Shown one piece after another: positions 44,998-52,698 of a DNA stretch of 64,000 bases. The notes beneath the pieces were generated by a model that saw only the letters and a program-made list of their open reading frames with translations, did no database searches and was not told the origin of the DNA. The DNA comes from an uncultured Comamonadaceae bacterium (GTDB lineage: Bacteria; Pseudomonadota; Gammaproteobacteria; Burkholderiales; Burkholderiaceae): contig CAMLSD010000010.1 of NCBI GenBank assembly GCA_946482595.1, positions 10,509 to 74,508 of the forward strand, given 5' to 3'. The position numbers and the translations under genes were made by a program. Every line of letters starts with the position of its first letter. Within the stretch, counting starts at the first letter, position 1.

Positions 44998-45954
44998 TCA
45001 GGCGTCGAACTCGATCACCTCGTCGCCCGGGGCCGGCTCGCAGCCGTCGGCCATCGGCACCCAGCCATGTCGCACGACGATGCGCCGGGTGTTGTGACAC
45101 AGCTCGATGCGTTCGGCCTGCGGCACCTGCTCACGCACGAAGGCCTCGATCGAGCGCGGCAGGGTGGTGTGCATGCGCAAGGCCTGCAGGTCGTCGAGCG
45201 GATGGTCGTCGACCTGCAGCAGCGGCACGAAGTGCGCAGCGAACATCAGGGCATGCGATCCGACCTCGACCGGCTCAGGCCGGTAGCCCTGCGACCGCAG
45301 CCACGCCTGAGCCTGCTGCCGGCTCGGGCGTGCCTGCTCCGGCAGGCCCCAGGCTGTTGCGATCAGTTCCATCACCCACTGGTTGCAGTTCTGGTAACGG
45401 GTGCTGAAGACATGGGCATTCGCACTGTAGGCATCAGCCAGCAGCGCCAGCGCGCGCGGGCGATCCAGGGCGGCACGGGCGAGCAGGGCCTCTGGCGCCT
45501 GGGGCAGCAGCACCAGCGAGATGAAACCCGAACGCGGGTTGTCGGTCCCCAGCAGGAATCCTGTGAGGCCCTGGTCGAACACCCGCGGGCGTGACTCGTC
45601 ACAGGCGTAGTAGAGCTGGCGCACCGACCATGAACCGTTCGGGTTGCCGCGCAGGCTGATCCCGGCATGCGAATAGCGCAGTCCGAAACGGCTCAGGTCC
45701 AGACCGGAACGCGAGATCAGCGCAGCGCTGCGCCCGGCACGATCGAGCGTCTGGCGGATCACCGCGGCCACACGCAGCAGGCGGTCCTGTTCGGTGGCGG
45801 TGACCTGCGCGGGCCGGTCACACCAGCCCGAAACCTGCGAGGCGCCGGCCTGCGCCGGGGTGCTGCAGACGAGCCCGGCTGCAGCCAGCGCGGCTGCCGT
45901 GCAGGACGTGAGCCACCGGCGCGTCGGGCTGACGGACAGGCGCGCCACCCTCAC
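44998..45954 (-). CDS. DUF2145 family secreted protein
   Basis: Protein of 318 aa with a signal peptide at residues 12-36 (WLTSCTAAALAAAGLVCSTP, cleavage near AQA). The mature part matches DUF2145: RYSHAGISLR, WSVRQLYYACDESRPRVFDQGL, and NCNQWVMELIATAWG. The conserved His, Cys and Asn-Cys-Asn suggest a papain-like/NlpC-type or hydrolase fold, which is not proven. The gene upstream ends 8 bp away, so the two are cotranscribed and both exported. Confidence 0.83.
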   Translation of the reverse strand: MRVARLSVSPTRRWLTSCTAAALAAAGLVCSTPAQAGASQVSGWCDRPAQVTATEQDRLLRVAAVIRQTLDRAGRSAALISRSGLDLSRFGLRYSHAGISLRGNPNGSWSVRQLYYACDESRPRVFDQGLTGFLLGTDNPRSGFISLVLLPQAPEALLARAALDRPRALALLADAYSANAHVFSTRYQNCNQWVMELIATAWGLPEQARPSRQQAQAWLRSQGYRPEPVEVGSHALMFAAHFVPLLQVDDHPLDDLQALRMHTTLPRSIEAFVREQVPQAERIELCHNTRRIVVRHGWVPMADGCEPAPGDEVIEFDA

Positions 45955-45962
45955 GACGGCGG

Positions 45963-46433
45963 TCAGAGTGCCACGACGTGCGAGTCCATGTCGCGGGCCC
46001 AGTCGTCGTACAGCACCAGGAAAAACGCCTCGCGGGTGGCCGCACGTGCGAACTCGAAGCCATAGGGCCGTTCACTGGCGCGAACGCGATCGCCAACGGC
46101 CAGCGGCTGGCTGGCCAGTGCCTGCTCGGGCACGTGCAGCACCAGCGCACGCGCCTCGCCCGGCTCGGTTGCCTCGAGGCTCAGGCGCACGGTCTGAGGC
46201 CGTTCGGCGGATGGCGCCATCGCCACCACCCGGTACTCACCGGCCGCGACCTTGCGATCCCGGCTGGAACTGTCGCTGGAGTCACCGACGGAGTCGGACA
46301 CGCTGGCCGACGAGGCCGAGCCGGCACTGGAGGCCGAAGACGCCAGGCTTTCTGCATGCGCGCCGGACATGGCCGTGGCCGCCAGCAGGGCCAGGGCGAA
46401 CAGCGAACCTTCAAAGGGACGAGACATGGGCAT
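45963..46433 (-). CDS. Secreted hypothetical protein with Ser-rich linker
   Basis: Protein of 156 aa: signal peptide to about residue 27 (GSLFALALLAATAMSGAHAE), then about 30 residues that are almost all Ser/Ala/Asp, then a ~95-residue globular domain ending ARDMDSHVVAL. Starts at 46433 and 46427 are both possible. It is paired with the DUF2145 gene. I do not recognise the family. Confidence 0.72.
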   Translation of the reverse strand: MPMSRPFEGSLFALALLAATAMSGAHAESLASSASSAGSASSASVSDSVGDSSDSSSRDRKVAAGEYRVVAMAPSAERPQTVRLSLEATEPGEARALVLHVPEQALASQPLAVGDRVRASERPYGFEFARAATREAFFLVLYDDWARDMDSHVVAL

Positions 46434-46531
46434 ACGTTCCGGGGGATACCGCGCGTCGAGGCACGGTGGGAGGAGCAGGGATGGCCCCATCCTAGCCCGC
46501 GATGCCATGCGGGGCAAGCCGCAAGCGGGCG

Positions 46532-47866
46532 TCAGCGCGGCCCTTGCCGCCACCCCACCACGCGCGCGATCAGCCCGCCGCCCGGTCGTGGCAACAGCTC
46601 CAGCCGCGCACCGTGGGCCTGTGCGATGCGCTCCACGATGGCCAGGCCCAGGCCGGCGCCGTCGGCCGGGTCGCTGCGTGCCGCATTGCCACGCGCAAAC
46701 GGCGCCTTCAGCGCGGCCACCTGGTCCGAGGCAATGCCCGGGCCGTGGTCGCGTACCTCGAGCCAGACCTGGTCGCCGTGCTGGCCGGTGGCCACTTCCA
46801 CCGGTGGGGCGCCGTGGCGCTGGGCATTGACGACCAGGTTGAGCACCAGCCGCTGAACCGCATCGGGCTGCAGCATCAGGGTGGCCACCCTGCCCGGGCA
46901 GAACCGCAGCTCGGGGGACTCGCCGCACAGCAGCACGGCCTCACGCACGACCTCGTTCAGGTCGCAGGCGATGGCGGGCTGCGGCTCGTCGGCACCGGGG
47001 GCCTGGCGGGTGTAGTCGAGGAACTGCGCGAGCAGGCGGTCCACGGTGCCGATGTTGCGCTCGAGCGCGTCGAGCAGTTCGGTGTCGGCCGGCTGGCGGC
47101 GCAGCATCTCGCTGGCCAGGCGCATCTTGGCCAGCGGCGTGCGCAGGTCGTGCGACAGGCCGGCGAGCATCAGGTTGCGCTCGCGCTCGGCGTGTGCGAG
47201 GCGGCTGGCCATGTGGTTGAAGGCCTGGGCCACGGCGGCGGTTTCGGTGGGGCCGTCTTCCGGCAGCGGCGCCGGGCGCTGGCCGTCGCCGAGCTGGCGC
47301 GCGGCCTGCACCAGGTCGTCCAGCGGACGGTCGATGCGGCGCTGGATCAGCCATGCGCCCAGCATGGCCAGCAGGGCCGTGGCCAGGCTGCTGAGCAGCC
47401 AGGCCCGCGAGAACTGTCGCGCCAGCAGCGGGCTGGACAGCACGACCTCCAGTGCGCGTTCACCCGTGCCGAGCGTGGCCACGACGCTGTCGCGGTCCCG
47501 GTCGAGCCAGCGCAGCGCGATGTCCGGGTCGCCCAGGCGTCGCGCCACCTGCGCCAGGAACTCGGCCTCAAGCCGCTGCCTGGCGCGTTGCAGCAGCACA
47601 CGGTCGACCACGTCATGGTCGCGGGCGGCGGCCAGCGCATGGCGGTTGAGCGTGTCGACGACCGCGCGGGCCTGGGCGGGTGGCAGCGGGCGCAGCACCT
47701 CGCGCAGTCCCAGTAGCTGGGCGGCGGTGGCCTGGGCGGCCAGTGCCACGCGCGGTTTCATCACCAGTTGGCGAAACAGCACCGCATTGGCCAGCTGACC
47801 GAGCAGGATCAAGCCGGCCACCAGCAGCAGATGGCGGCGAAACAGCGATCGCGTCAGCCAGGTCAT
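46532..47866 (-). CDS. EnvZ-like sensor histidine kinase
   Basis: Inner-membrane kinase of 444 aa. TM1 is at about 12-35, a ~115-residue periplasmic part follows, TM2 lies near 155-175 (WLLSSLATALLAMLGAWLIQ), then HAMP (RRIDRPLDDLVQAARQLGDG), HisKA with AGLSHDLRTPLAKMR (phospho-His near 240) and a HATPase with NLVVNAQRHG, VRDHGPGI and GAGLGLAIVERI. This matches the EnvZ subgroup. It starts by an ATGA overlap with its response regulator. Confidence 0.92.
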   Translation of the reverse strand: MTWLTRSLFRRHLLLVAGLILLGQLANAVLFRQLVMKPRVALAAQATAAQLLGLREVLRPLPPAQARAVVDTLNRHALAAARDHDVVDRVLLQRARQRLEAEFLAQVARRLGDPDIALRWLDRDRDSVVATLGTGERALEVVLSSPLLARQFSRAWLLSSLATALLAMLGAWLIQRRIDRPLDDLVQAARQLGDGQRPAPLPEDGPTETAAVAQAFNHMASRLAHAERERNLMLAGLSHDLRTPLAKMRLASEMLRRQPADTELLDALERNIGTVDRLLAQFLDYTRQAPGADEPQPAIACDLNEVVREAVLLCGESPELRFCPGRVATLMLQPDAVQRLVLNLVVNAQRHGAPPVEVATGQHGDQVWLEVRDHGPGIASDQVAALKAPFARGNAARSDPADGAGLGLAIVERIAQAHGARLELLPRPGGGLIARVVGWRQGPR

Positions 47867-48567
47867 GGCACGAACACGTAGCCCACGCCCCACACGGTGC
47901 GGATGTGACGCGGTGCCGCCGGGTCGTCCTCGATCAGGCGGCGCAGGCGCATCACCTGGACGTCGATGCTGCGATCGGTGGCCTCATGCCCGCGGCCTCG
48001 GCTGAGTTCGATCAGCCGGTCGCGGCCCAGCGGGCGACCGGCATTGGCCACCAGGGCCTGCAGCAGCGAAAACTCCGCCGACGAGATCGCGACGGGTTCA
48101 CCGTCACGTTCGAGCCGGCGCTGCACGGCATGCAGCGTGAAGCGTCCGAAGCTCACCGGCAGGTCGCCGATCGGGCCGCCGTGCGCGCCGAGCAGACGCT
48201 GGCGGCGCACCATGGCCTGCACCCGCGCCAGCAGTTCCTGTGGGTGAAAGGGCTTGGGCAGGTAGTCGTCGGCACCGGCTTCGAGGCCGCCCACGCGGTC
48301 CAGCGGCTGGCCCCGTGCGGTGAGCATCAGGATGGGCACGGTCTCGCCCTGGGCGCGCAGGCGGCGGCACAACGACAGGCCGTCCTCGCCCGGCATCATC
48401 ACGTCGAGCACCAGCACGTCGAAGCGCTCGCGTGCGAGCAGGCGGTGTGCGCCTGCGGCATCCACCACGGTGCGCACCGTCATGCCGTGCTCGGTGAAAA
48501 AGCGCTGCAGCAACTGGCGCAGTTCGGCTTCGTCGTCGGCGATCAGGATGCGGGGCGGCTCGGTCAT
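47863..48567 (-). CDS. OmpR-family response regulator
   Basis: Regulator of 234 aa: receiver with Asp11-Asp12, phospho-acceptor Asp55 (VLDVMMPG) and Lys in YLPKPF; C-terminal winged helix with SSAEFSLLQALVANAGRPLGRDRL and RSIDVQVMRLRRLIEDDP, then RTVWGVGYVFVP. It forms a coupled pair with the EnvZ-like kinase. Four 10-bp tandem repeats lie 58 bp upstream of its ATG, so autoregulation through them is likely. Confidence 0.94.
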   Translation of the reverse strand: MTEPPRILIADDEAELRQLLQRFFTEHGMTVRTVVDAAGAHRLLARERFDVLVLDVMMPGEDGLSLCRRLRAQGETVPILMLTARGQPLDRVGGLEAGADDYLPKPFHPQELLARVQAMVRRQRLLGAHGGPIGDLPVSFGRFTLHAVQRRLERDGEPVAISSAEFSLLQALVANAGRPLGRDRLIELSRGRGHEATDRSIDVQVMRLRRLIEDDPAAPRHIRTVWGVGYVFVP

Positions 48568-48624
48568 CAGTGCAGGTCCTGGGCGCGATGTTACGAGGTG
48601 GCGCCGCCGCCTTGGCGGTCGATC

Positions 48625-48664
48625 GATGACAAACGATGACAAGCCATGACAAACGATGACAAAG
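48625..48664. promoter_or_regulatory. Four tandem 10-bp ATGACAA repeats between divergent genes
   Basis: ATGACAA recurs at 48626, 48636, 48646 and 48656, each within a 10-bp unit of the GATGACAAAC type, i.e. one per helical turn. The block lies 58 bp from the OmpR-type regulator start and 67 bp from the serine hydrolase start. OmpR-family regulators bind direct repeats of this spacing, so this is a strong candidate operator for both genes. Confidence 0.6.
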
Positions 48665-48730
48665 CCTTGGCCGGGCGCAGGGCAGGCGCGATAGTCGCGG
48701 CACTGTCCCTCGACTCAAGGAGCCCGCACG

Positions 48731-49783
48731 ATGACCCGCCTTGCCTGCAGCCTCTCCTCCGCCCGGCCGCCGCGCCGTCACCGCACGCTGCTTGCGGCCA
48801 GCACATTGGGCATGCTGCTGTCGCTGCCAGCCTGCGGCGGTGGCTCACCCGGCGATGCGCAGGCCCAGTCGGTGGAGTCCGATACGGCCCGGCGCGAGGC
48901 GGCGGCCAGCCTGACCGCCACCACGCACCGCGCCTGCGCCGAGATCCGGCCCTTCCACTGGTCCATCGGTGACGCCTCCGGCGTGCGAGCCCAAGGGCGG
49001 GTCGGGGCCGACGCGCCCACGGCCCAGACGGTGATGCCGATCGCCTCGGCCTCCAAGCTGGTATACGGTGCCTACGTGACCCAGGTGCGACGCGGTGCGC
49101 TCACGCGCGAGGACGTGAAGCTGCTGAACTTCACCAGCGGCTACACCGAGTTCGACCTGTGCCTGCGCCATCAGACGGTGGCCGAGTGCCAGTCCCGCCA
49201 GGGGCGGTTCATCCGCAACGGCAGCTATGTGCCCGAGCACGATGGGCTTTTTCACTACAGCGGCGGCCACATGCAGAAACACGCGACGCTGATGGGCCTG
49301 GACAACGACAACACCGAGGCACTGGCCGCCCACGTGAGTGCGGGGCTCGATGGCGTGATGCAGCTCGACTACGGGCAACCGCAACCGGCGGGCGGGGTGC
49401 ACACCAGCGCCGCGCAGTACGGCCGGTTGCTGCAGCAGATCGTGGCCGGGCGGCTGCACATGCGCGAGATGCTGGGCAAACATGCCGTGTGTGCCACGCC
49501 CGCGCTGTGCGCCTCGGCGATTTCGTCACCGGTGAAGACGGACGAGCGCTTCGACTATTCGATCGGTCACTGGGTCGAGTCCGATCCGGTGCGCGGTGAC
49601 GGCGCCTTCAGCAGCGCGGGCGCCTTCGGCTTCTACCCGTGGATCGATGCCAGCCGCCAGTGGTGGGGCATCGTGGCGCGCCACAGCACCGAGATCCAGG
49701 CGGGCACCGGGCAGGGCATGCGCTCCATGGCGTGCGGCCGCGAGATCCGTGCCGCATGGCTGAAGGCCGTGACACGGCCGTAG
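48731..49783 (+). CDS. Lipoprotein-type serine hydrolase, beta-lactamase superfamily
   Basis: Protein of 350 aa. A signal peptide ends at a possible lipobox LPAC (Cys35), then a Gly/Ser linker. The catalytic SxxK is SASK in PIASASKLVYG, and the Tyr motif reads YSG (HYSGGHMQKHATL) instead of YxN. C-terminal HST occupies the KTG position. This places it with class C beta-lactamase/esterase-like serine hydrolases rather than with resistance enzymes. It is divergent from the OmpR/EnvZ pair and separated from it by four 10-bp repeats, so it is a probable target gene. Confidence 0.8.
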   Translation: MTRLACSLSSARPPRRHRTLLAASTLGMLLSLPACGGGSPGDAQAQSVESDTARREAAASLTATTHRACAEIRPFHWSIGDASGVRAQGRVGADAPTAQTVMPIASASKLVYGAYVTQVRRGALTREDVKLLNFTSGYTEFDLCLRHQTVAECQSRQGRFIRNGSYVPEHDGLFHYSGGHMQKHATLMGLDNDNTEALAAHVSAGLDGVMQLDYGQPQPAGGVHTSAAQYGRLLQQIVAGRLHMREMLGKHAVCATPALCASAISSPVKTDERFDYSIGHWVESDPVRGDGAFSSAGAFGFYPWIDASRQWWGIVARHSTEIQAGTGQGMRSMACGREIRAAWLKAVTRP

Positions 49784-49793
49784 CCGCGAGCCG

Positions 49794-50198
49794 TCACAGC
49801 CAGTCGGCCAGGAAGCCCAGCGGGTGATGCCGCCGGGCGATCGAGTACATCAGCGCAAAGCAGAACAGCGCCGCGGCATAACACAGCAGCTTTGCCAGGA
49901 AGCCGCGCGCACGCCTCAGGGCGAGCGTGCCCAGCACGATGTAGGCGACCAGCACCGCAAGCTTCACCGACAGCCATGACACGGCCAGCGGATTGATGCC
50001 GGCCATCACCAGCAGCGTGACTGCTGCAACGAGCAGCGCGGTGTCGATGCCCATGCTGGCATGGCGGACGCCCGGCGACATGCCCCAGCGGGCACCGGCC
50101 AGCACCGCCAGCCCGCGCAGCGCAAACAGTGCGCCGCTGGTGAGGGCCAGGCCGATGTGGGCCATCTTGACGTAAGGGTAGAGGGACAGCAGGGTCAT
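49794..50198 (-). CDS. SirB2-family membrane protein
   Basis: Membrane protein of 134 aa with four predicted TM helices (about 10-30, 48-67, 74-92, 102-121). The family signature includes the N-terminal KMAHIGLALTSGALFALRG and the C-terminal LLCYAAALFCFALMYSIARRHHP. The function of SirB2 proteins is not settled. It is convergent with the serine hydrolase gene (10 bp apart). Confidence 0.85.
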   Translation of the reverse strand: MTLLSLYPYVKMAHIGLALTSGALFALRGLAVLAGARWGMSPGVRHASMGIDTALLVAAVTLLVMAGINPLAVSWLSVKLAVLVAYIVLGTLALRRARGFLAKLLCYAAALFCFALMYSIARRHHPLGFLADWL

Positions 50199-50287
50199 GG
50201 GTCAGTGAAGGGTGGGTGGCGCAGGGCGACGCGCATCTTAAGGCGCGCGCCCGCTGCCTCGTGCCGGGCCCACCCGGCAGGCCAGCC

Positions 50288-51373
50288 TCAGCCCTCGACC
50301 AGTGCGGCGATGGCCCGGCCCATGTCGGTCGTGGACGCCGCCCCGCCCAGGTCCGGCGTGCGTGGCCCGGCGGCCAGCACGGTCTCGATCGCCTTCACGA
50401 TGGCATCGTGCGCGGCGCGGCCGGCACCGGTGCTGCCGGTCAGGAAGTCGAGCATCAGCGCACCCGACCAGATCATGGCCACCGGGTTGGCGATGTTGCG
50501 GCCGTAGATGTCGGGCGCGGAGCCGTGCACCGGCTCGAACAGCGACGGGAAGGTCCGCTCGGGATTGAGGTTGGCCGACGGCGCCAGGCCGATCGTCCCG
50601 GTGCAGGCCGGGCCGAGGTCGGACAGGATGTCGCCGAACAGGTTCGAGGCCACCACCACATCGAAGCGGGTGGGCTGCAGCACAAAACGCGCGCTCAGGA
50701 TGTCGATGTGCTGCTTGTCCACGGTGATGTCCGGATAGTGCTGCGCGATGGCATCGGCGCGGCTGTCCCACCAGGGCATGCTGATGGCGATGCCGTTGCT
50801 CTTGGTCGCCACCGTCAGATGCTTGCGCGGGCGCGACTGTGCCAGCTCGAACGCGTACTTCATCACCCGGTCGGTGCCGTGGCGCGAAAACACCGACTCC
50901 TGGATCACGATCTCGCGGTCGGTGCCCTCGTACAGCTTGCCGCCGAGGTTGGTATATTCGCCCTCGGTGTTCTCGCGCACGACAAAAAAGTCGATGTCAC
51001 CCGCCTTGCGCCCGGCCAGCGGGCAGGGCACGCCGTCGAACAGGCGCACCGGGCGCAGATTGATGTACTGGTCGAACTCACGGCGGAACTTGAGCAGCGA
51101 GCCCCACAGCGAGATGTGGTCGGGCACCGTGGCCGGCCAGCCGACCGCGCCGAAAAAGATCGCATCCATGCCCGACAGCTGGGCCTTCCAGTCGTCGGGC
51201 ATCATCTGACCGGTGCGGGTGTAGTGGTCGCAGCTGGCCCAGTCGATGTGGGTCAGCGACAGCGTGATGCCGAAGCGCCGGGCAGCGGCTTCCAGCACCC
51301 GCAGCCCCTCGGGCATGACTTCCTTGCCGATGCCGTCGCCGGGGATGACGGCAATCTTGTAGGTCTGGCTCAT
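50288..51373 (-). CDS. ttuC: Tartrate dehydrogenase / D-malate dehydrogenase (isocitrate/isopropylmalate dehydrogenase family)
   Basis: NAD-dependent 2-hydroxy acid oxidative decarboxylase of 361 aa acting on D-malate, tartrate or related acids. Motifs: AVIPGDGIGKEV, LLKFRREFDQYINLRPV, RENTEGEY, catalytic Lys/Asp in DVVVASNLFGDILSDLG, and EPVHGSAPDIYGRNIANP. The residues after REFD resemble the TtuC/DmlA subgroup rather than LeuB. It is divergent from a LysR gene, the same layout as E. coli dmlA-dmlR. Confidence 0.9.
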   Translation of the reverse strand: MSQTYKIAVIPGDGIGKEVMPEGLRVLEAAARRFGITLSLTHIDWASCDHYTRTGQMMPDDWKAQLSGMDAIFFGAVGWPATVPDHISLWGSLLKFRREFDQYINLRPVRLFDGVPCPLAGRKAGDIDFFVVRENTEGEYTNLGGKLYEGTDREIVIQESVFSRHGTDRVMKYAFELAQSRPRKHLTVATKSNGIAISMPWWDSRADAIAQHYPDITVDKQHIDILSARFVLQPTRFDVVVASNLFGDILSDLGPACTGTIGLAPSANLNPERTFPSLFEPVHGSAPDIYGRNIANPVAMIWSGALMLDFLTGSTGAGRAAHDAIVKAIETVLAAGPRTPDLGGAASTTDMGRAIAALVEG

Positions 51374-51449
51374 GGTGTGGCTCCTGGTTGCAGTGCTGCC
51401 GATCCTAGTTGTTCACGTCGGAAATACAATGCGCGGTACTGTGAATCCA

Positions 51450-51459
51450 TCGTGCACGA
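51450..51459. promoter_or_regulatory. 10-bp palindrome in the dmlA/dmlR-type intergenic region
   Basis: TCGTGCACGA is a perfect palindrome 4 bp upstream of the LysR start. GTTCACG and CTGTGAA lie further upstream, near 51411 and 51439. Any of these could be the LysR operator or autoregulatory site. Evidence is symmetry only. Confidence 0.25.
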
Positions 51460-51462
51460 ATC

Positions 51463-52374
51463 GTGAATGACATGCCGGCCAATGAAGACCTGAGGGTCTT
51501 CACCGTCGTGGCGCGCAAGTCCAGCTTTGCGGCCGCGGCGGCGGAGCTGGGTGTGTCGGCCGCCTATGTGACCAAGCGCATCCGTGTGCTCGAGACCACA
51601 CTGGCCACCCGGCTGCTGCACCGCACCACGCGCCGGGTGATGGTGACCGAAGAGGGCGAGCGCGTGTACCAGTGGGCGCAGCGCATCCTCGACGACCTGG
51701 ACCACCTGATGCAGGAGGTGTCGGTCACGCGGCGGGTGCCACGCGGGCTGCTGCGCATCTGCAGCAGTTTCGGATTCGGCCGCAACGTGGTGGCACCGGC
51801 GATTTCGCAGCTGGTGGCGCAGTACCCCAGCCTGGCGGTGCGCTTCGAGGTGTTCGACCGCCTGGTCGACGTGGCCAGCGAAGGTTTCGACCTGGACGTG
51901 CGCGTGGGCGACGAGATCGCACCGCACCTGATCGCACGGCGGCTGGCCTCCAATCACCGCGTGCTGTGCGCGGCACCGGCCTACCTGGCACGCCGTGGCG
52001 TGCCGCGGGTGCTGTCGGACCTGGGCAACCACGACTGCCTGGTCATCAAGGAGCGCGATCATCCCTTCGGTGTCTGGAAGCTGCGCAGCGGCACCGACGA
52101 ACACACGGTCAAGGTGACCGGTTCGCTGTCGACCAACAACGGCGAGATCGCCGTGCGCTGGGCGGTCGACGGGCGTGGCATCGTGCTGCGCTCGATGTGG
52201 GACGTTTCGGCCCTGCTGCGCAGCGGCGAGCTGGTGCAGGTGCTGCCCGAGGTGCTGCAGGAGGCCAATGTCTGGGCCGTCTATCCGTCACGGCTGGACA
52301 ACTCGGCCAAGGTGCGGGTGTGCGTGGAGTTCCTGGAGGCGCACTTTGCGGCCATGGGCGCAAAGCAGTCCTGA
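51463..52374 (+). CDS. LysR-family regulator (DmlR-like)
   Basis: Regulator of 303 aa. The HTH is at residues 8-68 (LRVFTVVARKSSFAAAAAEL, SAAYVTKRIRVLETTLATRLLHRTTR), which is the subgroup close to DmlR/TtuA. The effector-binding domain starts near residue 92. Start GTG 51463 or ATG 51472. It is divergent from the tartrate/D-malate dehydrogenase gene and presumably activates it in the presence of its substrate. Confidence 0.88.
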   Translation: MNDMPANEDLRVFTVVARKSSFAAAAAELGVSAAYVTKRIRVLETTLATRLLHRTTRRVMVTEEGERVYQWAQRILDDLDHLMQEVSVTRRVPRGLLRICSSFGFGRNVVAPAISQLVAQYPSLAVRFEVFDRLVDVASEGFDLDVRVGDEIAPHLIARRLASNHRVLCAAPAYLARRGVPRVLSDLGNHDCLVIKERDHPFGVWKLRSGTDEHTVKVTGSLSTNNGEIAVRWAVDGRGIVLRSMWDVSALLRSGELVQVLPEVLQEANVWAVYPSRLDNSAKVRVCVEFLEAHFAAMGAKQS

Positions 52375-52458
52375 CCGCCATGCGGGCAATCGGCGCGCCG
52401 AGTGCAGCACGGCCGCGGTACAAGAACGGTCTGTCGAACCACCCCACGAGGAGACGAG

Positions 52459-52668
52459 ATGCCCACCCTTCATGTTGAACTGTTTGCCGGCCGGACGGCG
52501 CAGCAGAAGGCCGACCTGGCCCGTGAACTGACCGACGCCTGCGTGCGGGTGCTGGGCGGCTCGCCCGAGTCGGTCGACGTGATCTTCACCGACGTGCAGC
52601 GGCAGGACTGGGCCACAGGCGGTGTGCTGTGGAGCGAGCGGGCGCCGGCCCCGGCTGCGGCGGACTGA
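52459..52668 (+). CDS. 4-oxalocrotonate tautomerase family protein
   Basis: Small enzyme of 69 aa. After Met removal Pro1 (MPTLHVELFAGRT) is the catalytic base. The chain has the beta-alpha-beta pattern with SVDVIFTDVQRQDWATGG. Members isomerise 2-oxo-enoates or act as dehalogenases in hexamers. The conserved Arg of 4-OT appears at residue 11-12 (GRTAQQKADL). It lies 84 bp downstream of the LysR gene with GAGGAG upstream of its start. Confidence 0.85.
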   Translation: MPTLHVELFAGRTAQQKADLARELTDACVRVLGGSPESVDVIFTDVQRQDWATGGVLWSERAPAPAAAD

Positions 52669-52698
52669 CGGCGTGTGCCGCAGGTGCGCGCGGAGGGT

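Noticed and set aside
48625..48664. Possible mini CRISPR array
   Set aside because: The four 10-bp repeats are contiguous without spacers and no cas genes are present.
48731..49783. Beta-lactamase resistance gene
   Set aside because: Only the SxxK motif is clear; the YxN and KTG motifs deviate and the protein looks like a lipoprotein, so resistance activity is not supported.
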